From: Cacajao melanocephalus
Taxonomy: Eukaryota > Chordata > Mammalia > Primates > Pitheciidae
Length of the DNA stretch: 64,000 nucleotides
Direction: 5' to 3'
Assembly (NCBI GenBank): GCA_963573385.1
Contig: CAUYLG010075635.1
Span: 118,434 to 182,433, forward strand
This document shows, one piece after another, positions 54,336 through 64,000 of the stretch. How positions within the stretch are numbered: position 1 is the first letter of the stretch; every line of letters starts with the position of its first letter. Position numbers and translations under genes: made by a program. The notes below the pieces were generated by a model that made no database searches, was not told the DNA's origin, and was given only the letters and a program-made list of their open reading frames with translations.

Positions 54336-56224
54336 TAAGTTCAGGTATCCTAGCTCCAAAATCATACTCAGGTACGTCAGGTCAGGTTCCAGCTGCTCTG
54401 GGTAAAGGACTGTCTATGGCTTCCTTGAAGACTGACAGGCACCCCCACGCACGTGCACACAGGCACACACACTCTTACACATTCTTTTCATTCAACTGCC
54501 ATAGGCAGCGAAATTGGGTGCAGGAAAAAAATCTGGCTTCCTTTTTTAAAATTGGCAATAATGAACTCAGGATGTCCTTAATTAGCATTACATGAATATG
54601 GATCGCTTTTACTTTATGTGGAAGTTAATATTTTCAGCAGTTGTCTCCTAATGGGGAGCAAGGAAGGAGGTGCAAGAGAAGACGCCTACTTCTAAGGAGG
54701 GTATCAAAAAGGATCAGACGGGCCCCGCATATTGGAGATGACACCCCTGATTTAAGCAGTGACTCAGGGCCTTCGGCAAGTTGTTTTCCGACAGCTGTGG
54801 AGTCTCCCAGAAGGGCCGTGCGTGGCTCGCCAGGGTCTGGTGTAAGCGGAGCCTCTGCTGGCTTCATCGGCAGCGGGGGCGGTGGGGGCTGATCTGAATT
54901 CCGGGAAACCGACTCTGGCGCTAAACAGGCCAAGAGTGAAACTTGGAGACGGAGGTCACAGCTGCATGTGGAACAGGAATGATAATTAGCTCATCAGAAC
55001 GCAAGGAACACGAATCTTTCTACATGGAAAAACTCCACACCTACCTTTTCCACAGGAGAGCAGGCTGCCTGAGACTCTAAAGAGAAACAAAGGACGCTGG
55101 AGAAGAAGAGACAGGCCTGCCCCAGCCCCAGCCCCTCTGCAGGCCACCCAGGTGGGCACCATGGCTTCAGCAGCGAGAGAGGCCAGAGTGATCCAGGGTG
55201 CCATCATGGCCCTGCCATTGGACGTGGCTGAGGCCACCCTACAGACAGCGAGCGGTCCCCAGGTTCAGAGCCTCTGCAGCATAGGAAGGCAGAGTGGTGA
55301 CTCTCTAAACCAGAACCCTTATTCTTAGCGCCATCCGGACAGTCGAGGGTGCCATTCCGCAGGAATTTTGGCTCTGATTTTTTTTCCGTCAGAAGTTTGC
55401 TTTTGTAACTCAAAGTAAATTCTTGTGGTGCCATCAGCCTGTGAGCAGTGCTGCCCCACTGCTGTCTGTGGTCCCGGGCCTGGGGCGGGATGGCCTCCTG
55501 TGGACACCAGCGACACTTCCTTTCCTCTTGGAAACGTCATGTTTCTCTCACACTGTTGTTCTCGGCACGGTAACACAAGCTCTTCTCTGCAGATGAAAAC
55601 TTACCATTTCATGCATGATCCGTGTGGAGGCTACTTTTACAGACTTTGCAGCTGCCCTACCAAAAGCTTGACTTTTCACAGCAAGAGAAAGGATAATTTC
55701 ATAAAGCTCAGGCTCCCGTTTCAAGGCTGCCTTGTGGATGCTCTAGGAGCAGGTGCACCACCCTGCCCGCCGCCCTGCTGGCCATTGCTCTTCAGGCCTC
55801 CTGATGTCTTCAGATTGAACCCGAGGAGGATCAGAACTGCAGCCGGGGATCACAGCGTGGCGGAATGTGAGTCTGGACTTCCACAGAGTGCTACCTGCAC
55901 ACACTGGGCAGACGTCGGTGGAGAGGGCTCTGTAGCTGCTCCCAGTGACATGGGCACCAGGCAGACAGAGAAGAACAAAGGGCACTGTCCCCAGGAGAGT
56001 TTGAAGCAAATCCTGTCACACCTGTGAGGGAAGAGTGAATCACATGCAAAGTTCATCTGTGAAACCTTCTGAATCCCCGTATTTTCCTTAAATATAATAC
56101 AAAGGCTTGTTTGGTGAGTGCTTGCTCCTAATATCCCACTGCTCATAGAAGGGAAGCAGGCAGGGAAAGGAGGGAGGTGTCAAAGGAGCAGCCGGCATGG
56201 CCGGACTCCTGGGACCGTGGTCAG
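54336..56224. other. Unassigned DNA, CpG-containing patch
   Basis: No gene recognised. A moderately CpG-containing patch at 54,690-54,910 includes GGCAGCGGGGGCGGTGGGGG, an Sp1-like, G-rich word. Frames of up to 200 codons (plus, 55,425-56,027) lack known domains and overlap antisense frames. The absence of splice and codon evidence leaves it unassigned. Confidence 0.4.
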
Positions 56225-56853
56225 AGGTCCTACTGCAGAGAGCATCCCATCTGCAGAGAGCACGCCACCCACAGGGTGTATCCCACCTTCAGAAAGCAAC
56301 CTACTCATGGAGAGCACCCCACCCACAGAGAGCACCCCACCCACAGAGAGCACCCCACCCACAGGGTGTATCCCACCTGCAGAGAGCATCCTACCCATGG
56401 GGAGTACCCCATCCACAGGGAGTGCCCCACCTGCAGGGAGTACCCCACCTGCATAGAGTAACCCACCCACAGGGAGCACCCCACCCACAGGGAGCACCCC
56501 ACCAGCAGAGAGTAACTCATCCACAGGGAGCACTCCACCCACAGGGAGCACCCCACCCACAGTGAGTAACTCATCCACAGAGAGCACTCCACCCACAGGG
56601 AGCACTCCACCCACAGGGAGCACTCCATCCACAGGGACCACCCCACCCACAGGGAGCACTCCACCCACAGGGAGCACCCCACCCGCAGAGAGTAACTCAT
56701 CCACAGAGAGCACTCCACCCACAGGGAGCACTCCACCTGCAGAGAGTAACTCATCCACAGAGAGCACCCCACCCACAGGGAGCACCCCACCCACAGGGAG
56801 CACCCCACCCACAGGGAGCACTCCACCCACAGGGAGTACCCCACCTGCAGGCT
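56225..56853 (+). repeat. 18-bp minisatellite with 180-bp higher-order repeat
   Basis: About 35 head-to-tail units of 18 bp, typically CACCCACAGGGAGCACCC. Variant units mark the structure. AGTAACTCAT occurs at 56,511, 56,565, 56,691 and 56,745, giving a 54-bp pair repeated after exactly 180 bp. AGGGTGTA recurs at 56,273 and 56,363, 90 bp apart. Since 18 is a multiple of 3, every frame without a stop in one unit stays open. The frames of up to 216 codons on both strands are artefacts. Confidence 0.97.
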
Positions 56854-57299
56854 TCCAGGCACATCACACTCTGGGCCACCACCCTTGGGACACAGGACCA
56901 GACTCACCCCCTGGCCCATGGTAGTCTGACTCCTCCTGATCCCGCACACACAATCTTCCTAATTACACCCTCCACTCCCACCTGCAGGCAGCCCGGTCCT
57001 ACCCCCTGGCCTCTGTGTTGCTGTTTCCTCTGCCTCGATGGCCATTCTGCCTGAGCCTGAGGGAGCCCCTGTGGCCACCGTCCATCTGTGAGATCCTGCG
57101 CAGCATCTTCACTCCTCAGGTCCATTTCCTTGGGGCTTCCTGGATGTGAACCCTGGGGCATGATGTGTGCATGTAGTTCATTAGGGAAGTGACACTTGGA
57201 ACCACTGGGGGAGTGGGGAGTGAGGCCGGTCAGGCCAGGGGCCACTCCAGCCCGGGCTGAGGAGCTGTGGCCACTGCAGGCAGGAAGGGCAGGCCTGAT
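56854..57299. other. Unassigned GC-rich DNA
   Basis: No gene or repeat recognised. Confidence 0.4.
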
Positions 57300-57530
57300 G
57301 GGCCTCCAAGAGATGCTAGATCCCAGATCAGGGATTGGGATACTTTTCTTGTATATGGCCAGGTGGTTCCTAGTTGAGTCTCACAGTCTGCCATGCCTCA
57401 ACCACAATTGCCCAATTTTCTCCTAGCGTGAAAGCAGATACAGATGGTACCCAGTGGACATGCAGGACTGTGTTCCAATAAAACTTTATTTAGAAAAACT
57501 GGAGGTGAGCCCGGTTGGGCCCACAGGCCT
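57300..57530 (+). mobile_element. hAT-type nonautonomous DNA transposon fragment
   Basis: GCGTGAAAGCAGATACAGAT, then GACTGTGTTCCAATAAAACT and TTATTTAGAAAAACTGGAGG, followed by GGGCCCACAGGCC. This order matches a common hAT-class element with a CAGGGG-type terminus. The internal AATAAA belongs to the repeat and is not evidence of a gene end. Confidence 0.6.
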
Positions 57531-58127
57531 TAATTTCCTCCCCCTCCATGTAGAATATGCCTCAGAGAGTTCCACCAAGGGGCAAGGCAGCTGCAGGCTC
57601 ACCCCACTCCCACCCGGCAGGCCTGAGGCCCCGCCTGTGCCTGAGCCTCTCCGTCAGCTCCTGCATGTCCCTGCCCAGCCTCAGTTCTTCCCTGCAAGGG
57701 CCCGTTTAGTGTCTGTCCCTCCACACCAGTATCCACTCAAGAACCTGGGGACTTGTGAGGCAGAGAGAAAATCTACTTAACAAAGGAACCAAGTCGCTTC
57801 TCTAAAACAGCTGCAGGAGCTGACCCTACAAAGCCCTTTGGAGATGAACTCAGAGAAGAGCAGCGTGGCCTGGTGATGGGGTCTGGGCGCAGGGAAGCCC
57901 CTAGCAGACAGGGGACCTGCCTCACTTGGAGAAGCAGCCTGCCTGCTGGGCTCCCTCCGAAGCTCATCTATGGATGTGGCCATGGAGCTCACGTTCCTCC
58001 CTCCAAGGAGCCTGGGGAAGGTCCCGGGGTGAGGGATCAGTGCTGTTTGTTTGAGCAGCAGGTGCTCCAGGAATGCAGGGGCCACAGTCCTTACATGTGA
58101 GATGATGGTCGATCACATCTTCTAGCG
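57531..58127. other. Unassigned DNA
   Basis: No gene or repeat recognised. C-rich at 57,540-57,700. Confidence 0.4.
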
Positions 58128-58295
58128 GGCCGAATGGCTCCCCCAAAGATCTCTCCAACCCCAAAAGCTGTGAGTGTGCCCCTTTTTGGAAAAAGGATTT
58201 TTGCAGATGAAATTAAGAGCTTCTTGATGAGATCATGCTAGATTATCTGGATGGCCCTAAATCTAATCACAAGTGTTCTTATAAAAGACAGAAAA

Positions 58296-58428
58296 GGCTG
58301 GGCGCGGTGGCTCACGCCTGTAATCCTAGCACTTTGGGAGGCCTAGGTGGGTGGATCACCTGAGGTCAGGGGTTCAAGACCAGCCTGACCATCATGGTGA
58401 AACCCCATCTTAAAAAAAAAAAAAAAAA
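58296..58428 (+). mobile_element. Left-arm-only Alu (3'-truncated)
   Basis: GGCTGGGCGCGGTGGCTCAC to GTGAAACCCCATCTT, one Alu monomer, followed directly by A17 (58,412-58,428). The right monomer is absent. Bounded by the target word AAAAGACAGAAAA at 58,283-58,295 and 58,425-58,437. Confidence 0.9.
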
Positions 58429-58441
58429 GACAGAAAAATAG

Positions 58442-58743
58442 GGCTGGGTGCTGTGGCTTCTGTCTGTAATTGCAGCACTTTGGGAGGCTGAGGAGGGGAA
58501 TTGCCTGAGGTCAGGAGTTCAAGACAAGCCTGGCCAACATGATGAAAGCCCACCTCTACTAAAAATACAAAAATTAGCTGGGCATGGTGGTGTGGGCCTG
58601 TAGTTCCAGCTACTTGTGAGTCTCAGGCAGGAGAATTGCTCGAACCCAGAGGTGGAGGTTGCAGTGAGCTGAGATCACACCACTGCACTTCAGCCTGGGC
58701 AACATAGTGAGACTTGGTCACAAAACAACAACAACAATAACAG
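58442..58743 (+). mobile_element. Full-length Alu adjoining the first
   Basis: Complete dimeric Alu (GGCTGGGTGCTGTGGCTTCT to AGTGAGACTTGGTCACAAAA) with an AACAACAACAATAAC tail. The flanking 16-bp target duplication has one mismatch (58,426-58,441 and 58,744-58,759) and overlaps the duplication of the previous Alu. Confidence 0.93.
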
Positions 58744-58990
58744 AAAGACAGAAAAACAGAACACAGAGCAGAGGAGAAGACACAGAAGCCAAGGCCAGAT
58801 TGAGGGAGAGGTCACCAGCCGAGGAACACCAGGGCCAGCAGCAAGCAGCTGGAGGAGGCGGGGAGGGGCCTCCCTCAGTGCCTGCAGAAGGAGCCCTGTC
58901 AGTGCCTTGATTGCAGGCTTCTGGCCTCCAGAACTGCAAGAAAATCAGTTTCTGTTGGTTGAGTCCCCCCAGCTTTTGGAAATATGAGCC

Positions 58991-59327
58991 AGCAGCCCCA
59001 GGCCAGTCATGCAGAGGCTCCAGGCGGCAGCTGCCCTCTGATGGCCTCCTCACCAGCTTCTGGGTGTCTATTGCAGGAGCGCATCTCAACCTGGAGAGGA
59101 GGCCTCCATGCTGTGCAGAGAGCAGTTCCTCTGTGTGGATCCAGAGCTGTGCTGGAGGCACACTGGTCACCGTTCATGTATCATGCTGTGTCAGGCAGAA
59201 ACGTTTCCCATTGAGGGAGACGGATCACTTCAGCCTGGAGATAATAAGTGGTTTTCTACCTTCATCTCACTTTTCTTTTTTGGGCTCACCAATAACCTAT
59301 GCAAACCAATGTGCAACTGTTTGTTAT

Positions 59328-59362
<35 letters not shown>

Positions 59363-60059
59363 GTGTGTTTAAGTCTATCCATGCAGGAAGTTGGAGAAAG
59401 AATTACGGTAGAAAAACTCTAGCTACACACTTGAAAATAGCCTTTTGATCCTGAAATGCAGTTAAAGAACCAGAGTGGGTGACCCCGCTGATGCTGTATC
59501 TTGGAGGGAGAGGAAATGAAGCCTCAGTGCCCATCTCCGTCCCATCAGTAAGTGGCACAGAGCTATTTCTGAGATGAAGAACGGTAGTAAGTCACGCGGC
59601 TGACATCTGTAAATACTGCGGAGAGTACTTTTCTGAATTGTGTATTTCCAAATGGGCACAAGGAAACTCAATTTTCCCACAGGTCAGTGCTGGGCACCCC
59701 TGCGGCGCAGACATTCTTGTGGCACTTAGTGACCAGCGACTTTCATTTCCTGTGTGGACGTGCGGAGCACAATCCATCTTTGGGTTCCTCAGCAGAAAGA
59801 CTAACAAGATCTCTGCCCGTATTCACAGTGACTGCCGCTCGCGCTGGGAAATAGAGACGGGCTGGCGGTGTCGCTGTCTCTCTCCAATATTTGCTTTCTT
59901 ACTGCGCTTGAGTCCCTTCCACATCTGTATTGCTGCTGCTTCAGGGCTCTGAGGACTTGCAGGCAGGGACTGACCATTTCTCTGATAATTTCAGTATCTA
60001 GAATGTGGTGCACATTCATTTCACTCAACAGATGTGTATGGAGTGTCTTAAGACTTTGT
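58991..60059. other. Unassigned DNA with an isolated poly-T
   Basis: No gene recognised. A run of 31 T (59,329-59,359) stands alone without an adjoining Alu or L1 body. The rest has no repeat I know. Confidence 0.45.
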
Positions 60060-60457
<398 letters not shown>

Positions 60458-60463
60458 GCACAT

Positions 60464-60605
60464 ATTTACTCTTTCTTGAACATTCCAAGAACATTCCTAC
60501 CCTTGGGCCTTTGCGCACTTCTCTGCAGAGGCAGCAGCGGCCATGACCTCGCTTTCTCCTTGTCTACTCTTAGTGACAGTGAGGAAGGCTCCCTTGCCTG
60601 AAATT
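60464..60605 (+). mobile_element. Possible L2 fragment
   Basis: GAACATTCCAAGAACATTCC, then CCCTTGGGCCTTTGCGCACT, resembles the L2 portion that usually reads about a shared, slightly changed GGGCCTTTGCAC motif. Diverged. Confidence 0.4.
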
Positions 60606-60611
60606 CCTAAT

Positions 60612-60985
60612 ATGCCTATCTAGAATACTACTCAGTTACATAAAGGAGAAAAGCAATGGTATTTGCAGCAACTTGAATGGAACTGGAGACTATTATTCTA
60701 AGTGAAGTGACTCAGGAATGGAAAACCAAACATTGTATGTTCTCACTCACGTGGGAGCTGAGTCGTTAGGTTGTAAAATGTAAGAAGGGAATATTGGATT
60801 CTGGGGACTCAGGGGAAAGGGTGGGGAGTGGTGAGGGACAAAACATTGCACATTGGCCACAGTTACACTGCTCAGGGGATGGGTGCACCGCAATCTCAGA
60901 AATCACCACCAAAGAACTATTCCTGTAACCAACCTACCTGTTCTCCAAAAAACTGTTGAAATTAAAAAATAAATTTAAAAGTAGT
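60612..60985 (+). mobile_element. L1 3' end (L1PB/L1MA-like)
   Basis: Sense 5'-truncated L1: AGAATACTACTCAGTTACAT, TTGTATGTTCTCACTCACGT and a GTGGGGAGTGG stretch. The 3' end has GGTGCACCGCAATCTCAGAA, CCTACCTGTTCTCCAAAAAA and ATTAAAAAATAAAT. Confidence 0.85.
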
Positions 60986-60989
60986 TGCT

Positions 60990-62185
60990 TCCATTTCTTA
61001 ACAACTAATGTGTCCAAGGAGTCAAAAGGGAAATTTAAAAATATATTGAGACAACCAGAAATGGAAACGCAACATTCCAAAACTTATAAAATGTAGCAAA
61101 AGCAGTTCTAAGACAGACATTCATAACAACAACGACAAAACTTACATTAAAAAAATCTCAAACGAGCAACCCAATATTACACCTCAAGGGACTGGAAGCA
61201 GAACAAACTAAGCCCAGAGTTAGTAGCAAAAAAAACCCAAATAATAAAGATCAGAGCAGAAATAAATAAAACAGACACTAGAAAATAATACAAAAGATCA
61301 ACAAAACAGAGAGTTGGTGTTTTGAAAAGATAAATAAAATGGACAAACCTTTAGCTAGACTCACTAAGAAAAAAGAAACAAGAGTCAAATAAATAAAATC
61401 AGAATTGAAAGGAGACATTACAACTGATACCACAGAAATGTAAAGAACCAGGGACTCAATGTTCGGGTCCCCTTCCGTGAACACTCCCCTCACGGAAGCC
61501 GTCTTGCTCTCTCCTGGATTTCCCCTCTGGCGTCTCCTTCCACACTCGCTCACGGAAGCCCGTCTTCCCCTCCCAAACTCCATCTCTCTCTATTCCCTTC
61601 CACTCAGTGTGGAAGCTGCTTTCCGCTCCTGGATTCCATCTTTCTGGATTCTCTCACGCAGTGTGAGAGTTAGCTGTTTCTTTCTCTCTCCTTCGCCTGT
61701 TTCCTTCTCTCTTTAAATAAATCACTTTCTATAAACAAACAAAGAAAAAAAGAACCAAAAGAACTACCATGAACAAGTACACACCAACAAATTGGATAAT
61801 GTAGAGGAAATGGTTGAATTCCTAGAAACATGCAAGTTACCAAAACTGAATTATAAAGACATAAAAATTCTGAACAGATCAATAACAGATTTGGTGGTTA
61901 AATCAATAATCAAAATCCTCCCAACACACACACACAAATCCAAGTCAAGATAGCTTCACAGCTGAATTCTACTAGACATTTAAAAGACAATTAATGTTAA
62001 TCCTTTCCAAATGCTTGACAAAATTGAAGAGGAGGGAATATTTCCAAGCTGTTCTATGAGGTCATCATCACCCTGATACCAAAGCCTGATGAGGACACTC
62101 AAAAATAGAGAAAACTACAGGCCAACATCCCTGATAAACATAGATATAAAACTCCTCACCAAAATACTAGCAAGCCAAGTAAGAA
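60990..62185 (+). mobile_element. L1 ORF2 middle part (L1MA-like) with an insertion
   Basis: A sense ORF2 segment begins just downstream of the previous L1 3' end. Landmarks are GCAAAAGCAGTTCTAAGACA, ATAATAAAGATCAGAGCAGA, AGAGAGTTGGTGTTTTGAAA, ACAAATTGGATAATGTAGAG and AACTACAGGCCAACATCCCT. It lies in 3'-before-middle order relative to its neighbour, so it is a separate insertion or a rearrangement. It is broken by a 298-bp retroposed insert. Many stops, no activity. Confidence 0.85.
61451..61748 (+). mobile_element. Retroposed insert with hairpin chain and AATAAA
   Basis: The insert starts GGGACTCAATGTTCGGGTCC and is C/T-rich. Successive inverted repeats lie at 61,472-61,498 (9-bp stem), 61,537-61,558 (5-bp stem), 61,597-61,615 (7-bp stem, loop TCAGT) and 61,651-61,669 (7-bp stem, loop GCAGT). 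AATAAA lies at 61,716-61,721, followed about 15 nt later by an A-rich tail. A 9-bp direct repeat, AAAGAACCA, flanks it (61,442-61,450 and 61,749-61,757). This is the form of an L1-mediated copy of a short polyadenylated RNA. The start is reminiscent of the R region of class-I endogenous retroviral LTRs. Family not identified. Confidence 0.65.
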
Positions 62186-63631
62186 ATGCTCTTTGACAGC
62201 CTACTTCTATTTTGTGATTGATCACGGCCATGTTCCCCAGAAGCAATAAACGAGTTTGCCATGGGTAATCTAGGAACACTAGCGCTTTACCGGCAATAAA
62301 GACACATTAGTTGAATTTATAAAAACAAGTCTCCATTTGTGTTAGTGGGAACTTCTCTGTAGCTGAATAAATATATCTGCTTCCTCTTGTTTTTTTCCTT
62401 TAATTAGTATTGTTTGCTCTCTAGAAAGGTTTCTAGTTCAAGACTTGGTGGTTTGTCCCTACCGTTCTTGCAAATGAAGAGCCACCAATGGGGCCAGCAC
62501 TACGCCATGTGCAGGTCCATGCTGAATTGCCTCTGCAGGGGGTCAGTGGAGCTCCTAGATGGAACCGTCCCAGCCTGGGATCCAGGTTGACTTTTAACTT
62601 GACTGGAGACTTTGCAGGCAGGTGGGGATCTGAACAGAGGTCCAACCTTACTCTTCTGTCCTGTGTCCTTCTATAGGGTTCTAGGTAAACAGGAACATGG
62701 TGGGTCCAGAAAGACACATCCTGGAGACAGCCTGTGAGTGGAAGGCAGGCTCACACCTGTACCATCTGCCCTTCACCTGGCTGTGGGGTGAGTCACAGGG
62801 GAAGCAGGACATGAGGAGGCAGAAGACAAGGGGCGTGTGGACTCCCCAGGCCCACTAGACTGGCTGCCTCTGCAGGGAAGCAGCAGGCCCTGCTGGAGCT
62901 CCTGCTTTGCATGGGTGTGCTGGGTGCCCCCACGTCTCCCTCCCTTAATCTCACCATCTCCCCAGAGGCAGCTTTAGGGGGGCTTGCCCAATGTGCTGGA
63001 GATGGTTGCTGGGGGAGTCGAACCTGACAGTCCTTTCCTCTGATTCAAGCCTTGCGATCCCCCCCCATCTCATTCTGAGAATCGGGACGCACTGTACCCC
63101 TTTGACAACCCTGAGGGAGTCTGTGCCAAGTGACACAACTAGGCCAGAATTCCCAGGCTGGAGAAAGAGGTTTGATCCCCATGCTGGCTCCAAGACCAGT
63201 GACGCCTGCCACCAGAACCTCGCAGGGCTGTGGATAGGCTGCGCAGCAGGATGCCTGCTCACTCAGTTCTGGTCATTGTAAAACCGGCTTTAAAACTGTG
63301 ATTCCCAATGGATTAGACACATTAGCAAGTCTGGATTCATTCTTGGACAAGAAAACAATTTCACTATTTCCTGTAGCACACATGAAAGTATTCTATGGCA
63401 TTCCTTAGATCTGACATTTAAATTGGAAAAGACACTTTAAAAATCTTTTAATAAGTTGAATTAATTTCCTAACTTTTGTTACATGTTGCATTAATTTCCA
63501 AAGTATATCTAGTGCAAAGTCCTTATAACCAGGTTATAGCTCTTACGAGAAAATTAGGCTTTTCATTGACAATCAACACTCCGTTGTTTATTTTTCAAAC
63601 CAAAATGCTGATTTTCCTTTCTTTCCTTTTG
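62186..63631. other. Unassigned DNA
   Basis: No gene recognised. AT-rich at 62,200-62,440 and at 63,280-63,630, GC-rich between them. No clear repeat; a diverged LTR cannot be excluded. Confidence 0.4.
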
Positions 63632-64000
63632 TTTTTTATTATACTTTAAGTTCTGGGGTACATGTGCAGATCTTGCAGGATTGTTGCATAGGTACACACA
63701 TGCCATGGTGTTTTGATGTCTCCATCCCCCTGTCACCTACATCAGGCATTTCTCCCAGTGTTACACCTCCCCAATCTCCCCACCCCCCACTGTCCCTCCC
63801 CTAGCTCCCCACCCAAAAGAGAGCCCATATAGCCAAGACAATCCTAAGCAAAAAGAATGAAGCTGGAGGCATCACACTACCTGACTTCAAACTATACTAC
63901 AAGGCTACAGTAATCAAAACAGCATGGTACTGGTACCAAAACAGAGATATAGACCAATGAAACAGGACAGAGGCCTTGGAAGCAATGCCACACACCTGCA
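63632..64000. mobile_element. L1PA with inverted 5' part (twin-primed), cut by window end
   Basis: 63,632 to about 63,815 is antisense L1PA 3' UTR: a T-run, TATACTTTAAGTTCTGGGGT, CATAGGTACACACATGCCAT, then the C-rich stretch. From about 63,816 to the window end the same class of L1 reads in sense: AAAAGAGAGCCCATATAGCC, GACAATCCTAAGCAAAAAGA, CTGACTTCAAACTATACTAC and AGCATGGTACTGGTACCAAA, ORF2 sequence from the reverse-transcriptase side. Opposed orientation with the 3' end outside is the classic L1 5' inversion. The element continues beyond the window. Confidence 0.9.

Larger units (their letters stand above)
58128..58990 (+). mobile_element. MLT1-like LTR interrupted by two Alus
   Basis: The left half (58,128-58,295) contains GAATGGCTCCCCCAAAGATC, TTTGCAGATGAAATTAAGAG, GATTATCTGGATGGCCCTAA and TCTAATCACAAGTGTTCTTA. 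The right half (from about 58,757) contains GCCAGCAGCAAGCAGCTGGA and CAGGCTTCTGGCCTCCAGAA, then TTTCTGTTGGTTGAGTC. Together they read as one sense MaLR-type LTR of about 400 bp. Confidence 0.65.

Noticed and set aside
54870..54891. Sp1-like G-rich word as a promoter
   Set aside because: A single GGGGGCGG-type site without a CpG island, TATA-type element or visible exon is too weak.
55425..56027. 200-codon plus-strand frame
   Set aside because: No known motif, overlapping antisense frames, and no splice or promoter evidence.
56180..56949. Open frames of 216 and 214 codons with six-residue repeats
   Set aside because: Direct result of an 18-bp tandem unit. The same regularity appears on both strands and in several frames.
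57475..57490. AATAAA as a gene polyadenylation signal
   Set aside because: It belongs to a common DNA transposon sequence.

Overview
The window is nuclear DNA from a primate, probably human or another catarrhine. The evidence is the repeat content: dimeric Alu elements of J and S type, L1PA/L1PB-type LINE-1 3' ends, a THE1/MST-class solo LTR, MLT1-like LTRs, MIR, L2, old L1M elements and CA/GT arrays. I recognise no protein-coding gene, rRNA, tRNA, CRISPR array or bacterial element. Almost every open reading frame is a by-product of stop-poor simple repeats, of Alu or L1 sequence, or short enough for chance. The names of repeat subfamilies come from memory of their consensus sequences and are tentative.

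Layout. Positions 1-15.7 kb are moderately GC-rich and mostly unassigned, with a few old repeats (a truncated Alu, MLT1-like LTRs, L2, a MER5-like piece), a degenerate GT minisatellite (7.8-8.2 kb) and a 19-bp minisatellite rich in CACGTG (9.75 kb). At 15.7-16.9 kb is a 1.2-kb CA-rich VNTR-like array. At 17.5-24.5 kb are five Alus, one of them nested in a MIR. At 26-27.4 kb an MLT1-like LTR is followed by an unidentified element with long degenerate inverted ends. A homopyrimidine tract, 335 nt without a purine, ends at 33.13 kb. From 33.7 to 35.6 kb the sequence is AT-rich and mostly unique-looking.

From about 38 to 54 kb the base composition is AT-rich and dominated by LINE-1: L1 fragments in both orientations, a solo LTR with an exact 5-bp target duplication, an old L1M of about 5 kb carrying an internally deleted Alu, and a younger L1PA 3' fragment with an exact 15-bp target duplication. 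From 54.3 to 60 kb GC rises again. This part contains an 18-bp minisatellite with a 180-bp higher-order period and an LTR holding two Alus inserted at the same site. From 60 to 62.2 kb are more L1 fragments, one of which carries a 298-bp retroposed insert with a chain of hairpins and its own AATAAA. The window ends in an L1PA element whose 5' part is inverted.

The strongest leads are the hairpin-rich retroposed insert at 61,451-61,748, the polypurine/polypyrimidine tract, the 18-bp and 19-bp minisatellites, the inverted-repeat element at 26.8-27.4 kb, two inverted repeats in unique DNA (34,805-34,845 and 44,946-45,026), the twin Alu with three target-site copies, and the twin-primed L1 at the right edge. 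None of these proves a new functional system. Each needs comparison with a repeat library, other primate genomes or expression data.
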